NCBI GenBank assembly: GCA_014529385.2 | Contig: CM043949.1 | Location: forward strand, 114,207,477-114,271,476 | Reading direction: 5' to 3' | DNA: 64,000 nt | From: Adiantum capillus-veneris | Lineage: Eukaryota; Streptophyta; Polypodiopsida; Polypodiales; Pteridaceae | Part shown: positions 22,205 through 33,549 of the stretch, piece after piece | Layout: the number at the start of each line of letters is the position of its first letter | Position numbering within the stretch: position 1 is the first letter of the stretch | Made by a program: the position numbers and the translations under genes | The notes under the pieces: model-generated | What the model saw: only the letters and a program-made list of their open reading frames with translations | What the model was told of the DNA's origin: nothing | The model's database searches: none

Positions 22205-22565
22205 AATCGACATTGTAACCATAACCATTACCATCACAAGATTTAAGAACCATAACCATTACCATAATCATGATCATAACCATAGACATGATTTGCAAAC
22301 CATAGTCGTCAAGATTCAACATAACCATAAGAAGATTCCCAAACTATAACCATAACCATATCAAGATTCGTAAACCATAACCATAACCATAACCATAACC
22401 ATAACATGATCCCTAAACCATAACCACGACCATCATAAGATTTCAAAACCATAACCATCATAACCATAACCATAACAAGTTTCTCAAACCATAACCGTAA
22501 CAAGATACGCAAACCATAAGCATAACCATATCAAGATTCCAAAACCATAACCATGATCAGAACCA
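22205..22565. repeat. degenerate AACCAT hexamer array
   Basis: Irregular ataaccataaccat units interrupted by short spacers such as caagatt. It is not the plant telomere unit (TTTAGGG/CCCTAAA). Met/Val-rich frames on the minus strand are artefacts. Confidence 0.85.
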
Positions 22566-22699
22566 TAGCCACAACTATAACCACATGGCCCATCCTCAAA
22601 ACCATAATTTGTTGCAGACCCATACACACATTATGGGTGTACACCCATAATCTGATGCACACCCATACACACATTAAGTTCACATTCTCCTTGCACACA

Positions 22700-22703
<4 letters not shown>

Positions 22704-22766
<63 letters not shown>
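22704..22766. repeat. (CT)n microsatellite
   Basis: About 30 uninterrupted CT units, preceded by a duplicated acacccata(c/a) motif with interspersed ttatgggtg words at 22618-22672. Confidence 0.9.
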
Positions 22767-22770
<4 letters not shown>

Positions 22771-22859
22771 ATGACACAACCTTACAGGGGTACATCTGCC
22801 TACACACCCAAAAAAACTCACACAAAAGCAAAACAGAAGAGGGAAGGGGGGCTAACATG

Positions 22860-23639
22860 AAATCCCAATATAGAAATTTTTTGTCATATTCTACTTGTGT
22901 AGCTCCCTGTCTTAGCTCATTTTAGTATTTTGACATGTTTCATACACTTGGTGAGTTATTTTGGGATTTTTTTACATGCTCTGCCACCTCGGTCAGGTAC
23001 TTCTCTCTCTCACACACTTAATTGCATGTGAAGAAGCCCCTTCTTTGGATGTCACTCCGCCACTGCAAGGGTTTTGGGGAGTCGCCCCCCCCTCCCCCCC
23101 TTCAATATAAGATCTTGGGCCTTTGAAGGCATCGTAGGAAAATTCTCGTGTGACAGGATGCAACACGGCATTTTCACATTACCGCATAAAGGCGTGGACG
23201 ACCACCAACCTGCTAGCGAATGTCACCACCACTTCAAATTTCCATGAAACTAACAAAGAGTATTGTTGTGCCAGGCCCACTAAGAGCGCTACTGCGCTGC
23301 ACACCTAAAATGTCGAATGTCGAACCATCGGCCAAGTGTACACATAGTGGGTGGTGGGACATTGATCGTCCGACCCTAAGCAAAGAAACATCGGCTTAAC
23401 CCTGATAGTACAAAGATGTATCTCAATCCTAGAAAATTGTGTCACTGGTCAGATGTACTCAAATGTAAGGCATTATGATGGTTTCACCCTACCTAGACAT
23501 TGACTATACATTACAAATGGGTGGTAGCTCCTCTTACTATGTCTTTGAGTATGTGGAAAATGTGTTACATTATGCTTGGCAAGAGAGGACTTGCCCAACC
23601 AAGTACAAGTGTTTTCTTTGAGAATAAAGAGCATTGATG
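22860..23639. other. no gene seen
   Basis: Mixed sequence between the (CT)n tract and the gypsy integrase remnant. The last part (from about 23460) may be the upstream portion of that remnant, but the frame is lost. Confidence 0.45.
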
Positions 23640-24568
23640 GGGTATGCAAGTTTCTCTTGGAAGACATTATTTACTATTATGAATGTGTTGGAAAATTAGT
23701 TGTTGATAGAGAATAACTAGATGCTCATGAAGTGAGAGAGTTATTTTGAAGGGTGGGTATCAAGCTTGCTCTTATCAGTGCTTATAATCCTAAAGATAGT
23801 AGTAAAGTTGAAGGAGGACATCCTCCTATCATTAAAGCTTTGACTAATACATGCAAGGGAAAGGTTTGTGAATGTCCAAGACCCTTATGCCTTATGGACT
23901 GACCATACTACACATAGCTGAGTGAGTGGCTACATGCCTACTAGAATGATGTATGGTCAAAAGAGAGATACCTTATAGACTGACCATACTACACATAGCT
24001 TAGTGAGTAGCTACATGCCTGCTAAAATGATGTATGGTCAAAGGCCTGTAATGCCAATTAAGGATGTGATTCCAACATGGAATGAATTGCATAATTGGGA
24101 AGATGGAATGAGTAGGGGAGACCTTCTTGCTTTGCAAATGCATCAATTAGAAAGAAGGCCTAAGGACATTGCAATTGCTCGATTGAAGGATGCAAGGTTA
24201 AGGAATCAATAAAGATTTGATAAAAGGCATAGACTCATACCAAAAGACATAAGAGAGGACTCTGGGTGCGTATGTATTATAGTAGCCTTGAAAACCAACA
24301 TATGCAATGAATTTTTTTTTAAAAAGTGGTTTGGTTTGTACGTTGTTAACCATGTTTATGGAAATGCAACTTACACATTAAGTGAGCCTGCTGGAACAAA
24401 GATAAAGGTTCCAATTGTGGGAAAAAGGATTAAGTTGTTCAAGAAAAGAAGATAAACGAATGCCTTTGATACAGAAGATAATAAACAAGAGGAAATTACT
24501 CATAATTTGGAAAGTGAGGAAAAAAATGAAGATGCAATCTCTGAATATGAAAATTGGTATTGTAATAT
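23640..24568 (+). pseudogene. Ty3-gypsy pol remnant: integrase core end and C-terminal domain
   Basis: Read in broken frames, the plus strand gives integrase-like text: ELF near 23740, then KLALISAYNPKDSSKVEGGHPPI (catalytic Glu region of a gypsy integrase, here in fragments), then a frame 24003-24212 with YMPAKMMYGQRPVMPI, QLERRPKDI and ARLKDARLRNQ. A frame-shifted C-terminal part follows, with WFGLYVVNHVYGNATYTLSEPAGTK. These are typical of the integrase C-terminus where it meets the GPY/F module. Stops and an 81-bp tandem duplication (23891-24052) break it. Element B's 5' LTR begins directly after it, so this remnant was the target of B. Confidence 0.75.
23891..24052. repeat. 81-bp tandem duplication inside the gypsy remnant
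   Basis: The stretch beginning cttatggactgaccatac at 23891 is repeated from 23972, with several substitutions. It duplicates the coding sequence around the MMYGQ motif. Confidence 0.8.
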
Positions 24569-26150
24569 TGTCATAATAATCAATATATAATTCTCATAAA
24601 TGCTATTCTCATGTTAAACGGATCATTTAATATGGGGAAGTGCCAGGGGAGAAAAAGCTAGAATATTGGTTAAGCTAGCATACCGGCCACAATAGGGATC
24701 CAAAGGAGGGAAAATAGGGATCCAAAGGGGGGGACATCTACAAAAGAGCTATGTGCAACAATGGGCTCAAAAGACCCTAAGGTTCAGCCCATTAAGACTT
24801 CCAAAATGCTAAGGTTCCAAAATTCAAAGGTTGTGTCCAAAGGTCAAACATTAGGGGAATTGGATGCTTTGAGTGTGTCCCAAAAAGTCTTTGTCAAGCC
24901 CTACATAGGAGGGGGCGAGCCCAAGAAGTAGGGGATGAGAGAGAAACACCCACACACACTCACAAGCTTCATTTGCACACAAGGGGAAAGAGGGACACGT
25001 TTCAGCTCCTTAGGCCAGATGCCCACGAGGTGTACTCAAATCTTATTGGATTGCCATGGAGGTGAACCAATGAGAACTAGGCTAGAGTAAATCTAGTTTA
25101 ATTAATTTAAAAACACTTAATAAAAGAACCAATAAGAATTAAGCTCTCTAGAAGACTATTGGACAGTCTTCCAAGGGGACCAATGAGCATTCAATAGCCC
25201 AATGACTTGCCTGATTCCTATTGGCCAGGAGGCAAAGGAGTCCAATGAGAGTTTAGTTTCATTTATTAATTACCTAAAGCGCTCACAAAACAGGAAAGGG
25301 GGACACATGTCAGAAGGCTATCACTTATGTGCTTAATTTCCATTGGCTAGCCTGGGGAGGTCCAATAGGTCTATAGCATGAGCATTTAGCAAGGGGGGTT
25401 GACCAAGAGAGAAAGGGGGCTGATTTTTGAAAGGCATTATCACACACACACTCACACAATATCATGGGTGAAGCAAAGAAGACTCTCTCTCCTTCTCAAG
25501 CTTTAATGGAAAGCTTACCACCTACTCCAAGCTTGTGAGAAGGGATGCCTACACCAACAACTCTTCGCTTTGTGATGAAAATCCAACCAAGAGCCAAGCT
25601 TCAATGCATACTCATATCCTCTACCATGCTAATCACTAAGCTAAGCTATGCTATATGAGTGATTATGTGAGGAGATGTACAACTTTCTCATAAGAATACT
25701 CCTTCTTCCTCTCAATCTACTCTCATACCCCGCTAGCTCTCACCATTTTAGAAGGTGTGTGAGGTCTTGGGTCTGAGACCGTGAGGGAATTGATGTTGTG
25801 TTTGGTAAGTGTTTTGCTTAGTGCATGAAGTTTCCATCTTCATTGCACTGGCTAGTATTGACACAAAGGATTGTATCGTAAAATGTCTCTCGATGGGAGA
25901 AACCATAATACAAAGCCTTTTGGAGGGGGGACCGGCTCCATGCAAATACAGTCCTCAACTTTTGTCAATTTCTTAATTTCTCTCTCTTTTGAAGTATTGT
26001 TCATGCTATCTAACTAGGGGCTATGCTTTTTGTTGCTCTCTCCACCTAAGCACTCTTGTTATTCTCATTAGGGAGCTATTCTAATGAAATTCTCATTATG
26101 TTCATGCTATTTTCCGCTACACACAAGTTACTAGACCATTAAATGTTACA
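24569..26150 (+). repeat. Element B 5' LTR (1582 bp)
   Basis: Begins TGTCATAATAATC and ends AAATGTTACA, followed at once by an initiator-Met primer site. It matches the reverse complement of A's LTRs over its length with many substitutions. The upstream five bases (24564-24568, aatat) are the candidate target duplicate; the right-hand partner lies outside the window. Confidence 0.88.
25045..25370 (+). promoter_or_regulatory. cluster of CCAAT/ATTGG motifs in the LTR
   Basis: About ten CCAAT or ATTGG pentamers occur in about 330 bp (for example near 25048, 25073, 25130, 25156, 25178, 25220, 25238, 25340 and 25359), in both orientations and usually followed by gag or agg. The same cluster is present in A's LTRs (about 27120-27470 and 35770-36100). 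CCAAT is the NF-Y site, so a U3 promoter/enhancer role is plausible but inferred. Confidence 0.45.
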
Positions 26151-26151
26151 T

Positions 26152-26163
26152 TGGTATCAGAGC
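26152..26163 (+). other. primer-binding site of element B (initiator tRNA-Met type)
   Basis: TGGTATCAGAGC, the standard complement of the plant initiator tRNA-Met 3' end, lies two bases after the LTR end. The leader that follows (to 26394) holds the uninserted counterpart (26229-26232, ttta) of the TTAA element found in A. Confidence 0.9.
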
Positions 26164-26394
26164 ACAAGGTTTCTCTTTTCTTGCTCAAGAAGGGTGGTCC
26201 TCAAGCTAGCTATAAATGGTGGGTACTATTTATTGCATGTGAGTAAGTAGAATAGGGATTTTTCAACCTTGCACTGCGCATGCCTTTGTGGAGTTAGCGG
26301 GGCATCACCATTGAGAGCTATGGTCATCATAGTGGAGTCCTACAGGGATTGCCTACGGCTTAATCACTATTGTGCTATTAGAATCTTGACAAGA

Positions 26395-27969
26395 TGTAAC
26401 ATTTAATGGCCTAATAACTTATGTGTAGCGGAAATTAGCATGAACATAGTGGGCATTTCATTAGAATAGATTCCTTATGAGAATTACAAGAGTGCTTGGG
26501 TGGAGAGAGCAATAAAAATAATAACACCTAGTTAGATAGCATCGACAATACTTTCAAAAGAGAGAGCAATTAAGCTATTGACAACACTTGAGGACCAGAT
26601 TTTCATGGAGCCGGTCCCCCCTCCAAAAGGCTTTGTATTATGGTTTCTCCCATCAAGAGAGACATTGTACAATACAATTCTTTGTGTTCCTTCAAGACTA
26701 GCTAGTGCAGTGAACATGGAAACTTCATGCACTAAGCAAAACACTTAACAAACACAACTTAAATTATCCCCGTTCTCAGACCCAAGACCTCACACACCTT
26801 CGAAGATGGTTAGAGCTAGCAGGGTATGAGAGTAGATTGAGAGGAAGAAGGAGTATCTTACGAGAAAGATGTCTTAGTAATTAGCTTGGTAGAGGAGATG
26901 AGCATGCATTGAAGCTTGTCTCTTGGTTGGATTTGCATCCACATGCCAAGAGAGTGTTGATGTAGGCTTCTATCTCACAAGCTTGGAGTAGGTGATGAGT
27001 TCTCCATTAAAGCTTGGGAAGAGATAGTCTTCTCTTTCTTCACACATGAGCTTGTGTGAGTGTGTGTGTGATAATGCCTTGCAAAAATCAGCCCCCTCTC
27101 TCTCTTGGGCGAGCCCTCTTGCTAATTGCTCTTGCTGAAGCCTCATTGGCCCTCCCCAAGTCAAGCCAATTACAATTAAGCAGCATAAGTGATAGCCTTC
27201 TGACATGTGTCCCCCTTTCCCCTTTTGTGAGAGCTTTAGGTAATTAAATAATTAAACTAAACTCTCATTGGACCCCTTTGCCTCCTGGCCAATAGGAATG
27301 AGGCAAGCCATGGGGCTCCTGAATGCTCATTGGATCCCTTGGGAGACTGCTCAATAGTATTCTAGGAGACTTAATTCTCATTGGTTTCTTTTATTAAATG
27401 TTTTTAAATTAATTAAACTAGATTTACTCTAGCTTAATTCTCATTGGTCCACTTCAAGGGTCATCCAATAGAAATTGGGCACACCTTGTGGGCATCTGGC
27501 CTAGGGAGCTGACATGTGTCCCTAATTCCCTGTGTGTAAAGGGAGCCTGTGTGTGTGTGTGTGTGTGTGTGTGTGGCTTTATCTCTCATACCCTACCTTT
27601 AGGGCTCGCCCCCTCCCATGTAGGGATGTGCAAAGACTTTTAGGGCACACACAAAGCATCCAATTTTCCCTAGGGTTGACCTTTGGACACAACCTTTGAA
27701 TTTTGGAACCTTAGAATTTTGGAACCTTAGCATTTTGGAAGTCTTAATGGGCTGAACCTTAGGGTCTTTTTAGCCCATTGTTGCACATGGATCTTTTGCA
27801 GATGGCCCCCCCTTTGGATCCCTATTTTCCCTCCTTTGGATCCCTACTGTGGCCGGTTTGCTAGCTTAACCAATATTCTAGCTTTTTCTCCCCTAGACTT
27901 CCCCACATTAAATGATCAGTGTAATATGAGAAAATCATTTAGGAGAATTAGATATTGATTATTATGACA
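26395..27969 (-). repeat. Element A 3' LTR (1575 bp)
   Basis: On the minus strand it starts TGTCATAATAATC at 27969 and ends TTACA at 26395. It is nearly identical to the 34974-36567 copy, but lacks about 45 bp present there at about 35456-35500 and has a longer (TG)n run near 27550. Confidence 0.92.
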
Positions 27970-28325
27970 TTACCTCTCTCTTGAAATCATAGTCGTCCTC
28001 GACTATGGTGTAGAGAAGATAAAGCATGTTCATGAGTCCTTTTCTTAGCGGGTAGAGGATCCCTATGTTACCCTACGACATCATTCCACAATGGATGACT
28101 AGTCCATTTGGCACTTGAGAGCCTGAGGCTGCCGCAAGCATGTCTGCACATTAGTCCTATCAGTCTTCCATAGTAGAGTGACAAGCTCTACTTGGTGTTT
28201 GGGAGACGTCGTCTCCGCAAACTTGATCTAAGCATGCATACTACTTCATTTTTGTGCACAAATAAAGAAAAAGAGAGTCTCATAAGACAAAAATTTTGTT
28301 CATTTTTAACATTTTGTACATTTGC

Positions 28326-29948
28326 TTACTCTTGGGAAGCATTGTAAGCATTGACAAGGTTTAGGTTATCCTTTAATTGTATGCCTTGCATCCATCTAGC
28401 ATGTTCAGAAGGAAAATTCTTAAACTTAATAAGATATCGTCGGATAGTCTTACCGCCTCTTAATACCTTGTCTTCATGTCGGAGAATGGACTCAGGTTGT
28501 AGCACCTCCTCTTGGTCCTCGATCTCCGGTGGGTCTTCAATAGTTGGTTCTTGAGGTGGCTCTCCTTTGTAAGACTTTAATAGGCTCATATGGAAAGCAT
28601 TGTGTATGAGCCAATGATTGGGAAACTTGAGTTGATAGGCCATCTCGTTGATTGGCCTAAGAATCTGGAAGGGACCATAGTACCTTTTTGCTAGTTTAGC
28701 ATAGTACTTTTGGTGGCCCGTAGGATTCTTGCCCGTTGTGTCCCTTAATCCAGCCTTGGGAAACTTTAACAAGACCCAATCGTTTTCTTTAAAGGCTTGG
28801 GCTCTTCTGTGCTTGTCAGCAGCAGCCTTTTGCCTTTGCTGTGAGATAGAGATAGCATCCTTAATCTTTTGGAAAGATTCTTGTAGGTCTCGGCTATACT
28901 CACCTGCAACGAAGATCTTCCCATGTACCTTAAGTAGCAAGGGACTTTTTGATCTTCCTTCAATTACCTCGAAAGGTGCTTTTCCCGTGGAAGTATGTAC
29001 AGTGTTATTGTAAGCATAGTCCACTAAGGGTAAGTACTTCTCCCATTGGGATCTTTGATCTACTTCCGTTACATAGGTTTTTAGTAGATCGAGAATGGTT
29101 AGGTTAGCTATTTCACTTTGGCCATCCGTTTGTGGATGATAGGCCGAAGAGAAGTTTAGCCTTGTCCCTAAATTCTGAAAGAGACCCTTCCAAAAATTAC
29201 TGGTCATTCTAGGATCTCTGTCCGACACTATGGACATGGGCAAGCCATGGTACTTGAAAATTTGTGAAATAAAGAGGGTTGCCATTTGATGGGCTTTGAT
29301 AGTCTTTTTGACAGGTATAAAATGAGCTTGTTTACTAAACCTGTCTACTATCGTCCATATTCCCGTATTCCCATGGATAGACTTAGGCAATCCAAAGATA
29401 AAATCCATGGGTATGCTCTCCCATGGTGAATTAGGGATTTTCAAGGGTTGAAGCAATCCAAGTTGCTTCCCTCTATCAAATTTTGTCTTTTGGCATACCA
29501 CACATTTGGAAACATACTCTTGTATGCTCACTTTCATGGTAGGCCAATAGAAATATGTTTCAATTCCCTTTAAGGTAGACTGAATCCCTCTATGCCCCGC
29601 ATAAGGTGGAGCATGAGATTCATACATTACTTTCTCACGTAGTGAGTTAGTAACGCATAGTCTATTTCCATAGAGAAGATAACCATCTTGTAAAGTAAAT
29701 GGTTCTTCTTTCTTCCCTAATGCAAGGGCTGAAATCACATCTCTAAAATCGGGATCAATAGCATACTCATCTATCATTGAAGATAGATCATTGTGAGTTG
29801 CTATGGAAACCGCATTCACTCTCGGCCGTCTTGAGAGTGCATCAGCTACTTGATTATGCTTGCCAGCAATGAGAGCAATATGAAAATGAAATTGCAAAAG
29901 GAAATTTGCCCACCTCATTTGTTTGTCGGAGAGCTTGGTATGTGTCAT
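28326..29948 (-). CDS. Element A integrase with chromodomain-like C-terminus
   Basis: A 540-codon open frame starting at MTHTK just after the RNase H TDHQS motif, so 29948 is not a biological start. End of RNase H: HNQVADALSRR. Integrase zinc finger: H in SHAPPYAGH, then CVVCQKTK. Core: MDFIFGLP (Asp), SDRDPRMTSNFW (Asp), HPQTDGQSE (Glu); all three catalytic residues are present. GPY/F-type module: RYYGPFQIL. C-terminal ESILRHEDKVLRGG, RRYLIKFKNFP and ARWM have the chromodomain pattern that steers integration to marked chromatin. The frame is intact to TAA. This is the best-preserved part of the element. Confidence 0.92.
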   Translation of the reverse strand: MTHTKLSDKQMRWANFLLQFHFHIALIAGKHNQVADALSRRPRVNAVSIATHNDLSSMIDEYAIDPDFRDVISALALGKKEEPFTLQDGYLLYGNRLCVTNSLREKVMYESHAPPYAGHRGIQSTLKGIETYFYWPTMKVSIQEYVSKCVVCQKTKFDRGKQLGLLQPLKIPNSPWESIPMDFIFGLPKSIHGNTGIWTIVDRFSKQAHFIPVKKTIKAHQMATLFISQIFKYHGLPMSIVSDRDPRMTSNFWKGLFQNLGTRLNFSSAYHPQTDGQSEIANLTILDLLKTYVTEVDQRSQWEKYLPLVDYAYNNTVHTSTGKAPFEVIEGRSKSPLLLKVHGKIFVAGEYSRDLQESFQKIKDAISISQQRQKAAADKHRRAQAFKENDWVLLKFPKAGLRDTTGKNPTGHQKYYAKLAKRYYGPFQILRPINEMAYQLKFPNHWLIHNAFHMSLLKSYKGEPPQEPTIEDPPEIEDQEEVLQPESILRHEDKVLRGGKTIRRYLIKFKNFPSEHARWMQGIQLKDNLNLVNAYNASQE

Positions 29949-31008
29949 GAAGTACTTAAGACTTTGGTGATCCGTTCACAGAATGAAAGGAGTCCCCAAT
30001 AAATAGTGCTTCCATGAGTCTAAGGCATGTAGAACTACAAGGAGTTCCTTTTCGTATATGCCTAGATCTTGCTCAACAGGATCGAGAGCCTTCGACTCTC
30101 ATAGCCTATGGCGTGCCCTTCTTGGAGCAAAACAGCTCCAAGGCAATCACCACAAGCATCACATTAGACCTCAAATGGTTTTGAGAGATCCGGTAGTGTA
30201 AGCACAGGTTGAGAGATAAGATTTTCTTTAAGATTTTTGAAAGCATTGTTTTCCTTAGCAGACCATGTATACCTAACGCTTTTCTTTGTTAGGTCATGTA
30301 ATGGTCCCGTAATTTGTGAGAACTTTTCTATGAAGCGTCTATAGTATGCACACATACCTATAAAGCTTCTTAGTTCATGAAGATTCCTTGGTTTAGGCCA
30401 TCCTTTTATTACCTTTAACTTGGATGGATCCATTTGGATGCCATCTTGAGAGATAATGTGACCTAAATATTGAATCTCTTGCAAGAAAAATTCACTTTTC
30501 TATCGATTAACATAAAGTTTATTCTCTCTTAAAACTTGAAATATTACCTGGAGGTGTTGCTTGTGTTCCTGCAATGAATTAGAGTAGATGATAATATCAT
30601 CAAAGAACACTCCAGTGAAGGTTCGATGAGGCCTGAACAGCTTCTCCATCAAGCGGTTGAATGTGGCTGGTGCATTGGTCAAGCCAAAAGGCATGACAAT
30701 GTATTCGTAAAGACCACATGTAGTACGAAATGCGGTCTTTACAATGTCTTGATCAACTATCCTTATTTGGTGATAGCCACTTTTTAGGTCAACCCTACTG
30801 AAGTAGGTCAATCCTTGTAGCTTATCAAAAGGTCTTCTACCCGTGGAATGGGAAACCTATTCTTGATAGTGATCCTATTTAGTGCTCTATAGTCGACACA
30901 CATAGGATATGTGCCGTCTTTCTTTTGCACTAATAGCACAGGTGAGCAAAATGTAGATGAGCTTGGCCTAACCATACCCTTCTCAACTAACTCATGCACT
31001 TGCCGCAT
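29949..31008 (-). pseudogene. Element A reverse transcriptase and RNase H, interrupted
   Basis: Fragments in order: KKDGTYPMCVDYRALN (31008-30808), a 1-base loss after PRVED, FSRVDLKSGYHQIRI, MPFGLTNAPATF and the catalytic FFDDIIIYS (30811-30500), a TAG, then the connection domain with IQYLGHIIS and YYRRFIEKFS (30484-30164). RNase H begins after a TAA at FEV/CDACGD and reads LLQEGHAIGYES, DLGIYEKELL and TDHQSLKYF, with TGA where the Trp before TDHQ should be. Each break is a single substitution or indel, so decay is recent. RT copies the element RNA and RNase H degrades the template. Confidence 0.85.
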
Positions 31009-32474
31009 AATCTCCTCTTGTTGAGCTTGAGAAACTCTATAAGGAGGTTTATTAGGCGGTGAACTTCCTCGAAGAAGTTCAATTGCATGGTCATCATTAC
31101 CTCGTTTAGGAGGTAGCTCACAAGGGATAACTCTAATTCCTTTTGGTTGCTTTTATTTTCTTTTGCTAAAGCATTAGGTTCATTTTGAGAGTCTTTAACA
31201 AAAATCATGTACACGGAAATAGAGCTCTTTATTGACTTGTTGAAAGCTGGTGTATGTACAATGGGGATGGTGTTACCCATTTCCTTAGCACCTATATACA
31301 TGTCTTTTTCCCTGAACTTAAAGGAGATTCTCCTTTCAGGAAATTTAACATCGGTAGCCAGGCGGTCAAACCATGGTGCCCCTAGGATTACATCCTCATG
31401 CTTGAGAGGAGAGATAAAGAAGTCCTCTTTGTCCACATAGCCTTGGACATGAAGCCTCAATTTCACGATTAAGGGAGTGACTGAAGCTTCTTGCCCCTTG
31501 AAGGCACTATCTACGGGTAGGACATCTCCCATCTCGTAGGATTGTATTCCTAGCTTGGTGGCCAACTCTATAGATATAAAATTGTGAGTAGAACCAGGGT
31601 CAAAGAGAATAAAAGCATCATGTTCTCTTACCTTTCCCCAAGCATGGCATAGAGAAGATCCTTTGTGTTGATTTTGGTGAGTCTCCTCCTCTTGGATTTC
31701 AACCAAGGAAGCTCTAGGAGGATCTTGGCGGTTGTTCTGTTGGGGACAAGCGCGGTACGCATGCCCTTGTTCGCCGCACTTGAAACACCGGTTATCCTTA
31801 CAATAACGCTCAAGCTCTTCAGGAGAGATTTTATTCTTACCTTTGTAAACTCCCTTCTCTTTAGCTTTGTTGGAGTTGCCCTTAGGAGACTTTTGGACAT
31901 CGTCCTTCCCCTTAGGCTCATTGGAACCCTTATTTTCCGGGGGCTTATTATTTCTTTTTGCCCCCGTTTGGAAATTGATTCGAGAGGCGACCATAGTGTG
32001 GTGTATTACCGCCGATATGGTACGTGGTCTTTGGGAGTTGACATACTCCGCCATTTCTTCGGTTAAGCCCGCACAAAATTGTTGCTTTTGCTCTCCAAAA
32101 TCCAAATTTTTGAAGGCAGTGGCTTTGAGTTGTAAGTCCCAAAACTTGTCATTGGGAGAGAGCTTTAAGCTTTGCCATTCGGTGAGTACTTTGTCTTTGG
32201 CATCGGTGTCCAAAAACTGATTCATAATGGAAGCTCTTAAAGCTTTCCATGTTTGTGGAGCTTCACCGTTGGCTCGTAGGCTAGACCACCATTGTCTGGC
32301 GGACTTTTGAAAGTGCATAGCTTCATGGCGTAGCTTAGAGGACTCCGTGAAGCTCTCATCTCCAAACGCCGCATCGAATTGTTGGATAAAGGCCAAGACT
32401 TTGTCCGTAGCACCAAAGGTACCATCATAGGTAAGGAAAGAGATGCTCTTCCCTCCCTCTTTGAATTTCTTCAA
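30987..32474 (-). pseudogene. Element A gag (main part) and protease
   Basis: Retrotransposon gag domain with FQKSARQWWSSLR (about residue 55) and FCAGLTEEMAEYV; Lys-rich linker; zinc knuckle CFKCGEQGHAYRAC (about 235); protease ILFDPGSTHNFIS (about 295), with Pro where the usual DSG/DTG Ser or Thr sits; then VILGAPWF. The frame shifts near 31145, where about 43 bp present in B (48032-48074) are missing between two tcc trinucleotides, a microhomology-type deletion. The DPG motif also occurs in B, so it predates both copies. Confidence 0.88.
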
Positions 32475-33210
32475 CTTGGACGACCTCTTCCATGCGGCAT
32501 AGGATTCCTATGACCTCTTCTTTTTGATGGTTCAAAGGTTGCACCATCACTTTCTTCAGAAGGTGAATAATTTGAAGAAGGTGGAGAAGAGGGTGACCTC
32601 TTTCTTGCCTTTTTCTTGTCTTGATCTTTGTCGTCTTCACCATAGCTTTCATAAGAGGAAGAGGATGAAGAAGATGGAGAAGAGGGTGTCCTCTTTCTTG
32701 CCTTTTTCTTCTCTTGCTTTTTATCATCCCTCTTTGAATTATGGCGTGGAGAAGAGTGTGATGGTCTTCTCCGCTTTGGTGGTGATGGAGAGTGTTTAGC
32801 CCGCCGTCTTCGTGGAGCCATCTCCGCCGAGGTGGCGGGAGACTCGCTTCTTTCTCGTTCCTTTGGTGGAGGCTCTTGAGTTCTCCTTTGGAAAGGAGAT
32901 GCATCATCAAGAAGTAAAGTCTTGAGCCCTTCATATGGATTCTCTTCTTCTTCCTGAATTGGTGAGAGACCTCTTTTGGTAGTCTCACAAGGAGGCTTCC
33001 TAGGTGTTCTCTCGTCATGGTGATGAGCTTGGAGAATCCGTGAGCACGGAGCTACCGTTGCACTTCACTTTGGAGAGATGGATTGCCCATGGCTTGTGGA
33101 AGCTTAGAAACAAGATAGTTAACAAGCATTGAAGCATCATTAGTAGCTTGTTCATGAGCAAAATCAAAGTTATCAACATTAATTTCACTCTCTTTACTAT
33201 TGTCAGCCAT
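32471..33210 (-). pseudogene. Element A gag N-terminal region
   Basis: Starts MADNSKES at 33210, the same start as in B. A TAG at 33052-33054 replaces a CAG that B keeps at 37428. A frame change follows, then a Ser/Lys/Arg-rich segment (frame 32821-32471: KKQEKKKARKRTPSSPSSSSS) with a repeated KKKARKRxPSSP unit. A 1-base loss near 32505 separates it from the main gag frame; B has the extra base there. Confidence 0.8.
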
Positions 33211-33549
33211 TCTAACAACTTTTAGGTGTAAACTTTTTAGGTGTACTTTGGCACTTCAAGCCCTAGTTGCTACTCCTCTTTACCCCTTTAGAAAAAGCAC
33301 TCAAGCTACTGTACCCGCGGCTCGAATACCATTAATTGCAAGGAATAGAAGAGAGGGTCTTTCGACACCAAAACAGCACCGGCTCCTGTCAAGCTTCTAA
33401 TAGCTCAATAGTGGTTAAGCCGTAGGCAAGCCCCGTAGGACTCCACTATTAAGACCATAGCTCTCGACGGTGATGCCCCGTTAACTGCACAAAGGTAGGC
33501 GCACTGCAAGGCTGAAAAATCCCTATTCTACTTACTCACAGGCAATTAA

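Noticed and set aside
22205-22565. Possible telomeric repeat array (AACCAT units)
   Set aside because: The unit differs from the plant CCCTAAA telomere repeat and spacing is irregular; best treated as a degenerate microsatellite.
22531-22858. Frames with long Arg-Glu or Ser-Leu runs
   Set aside because: Pure translation of the (CT)n microsatellite.
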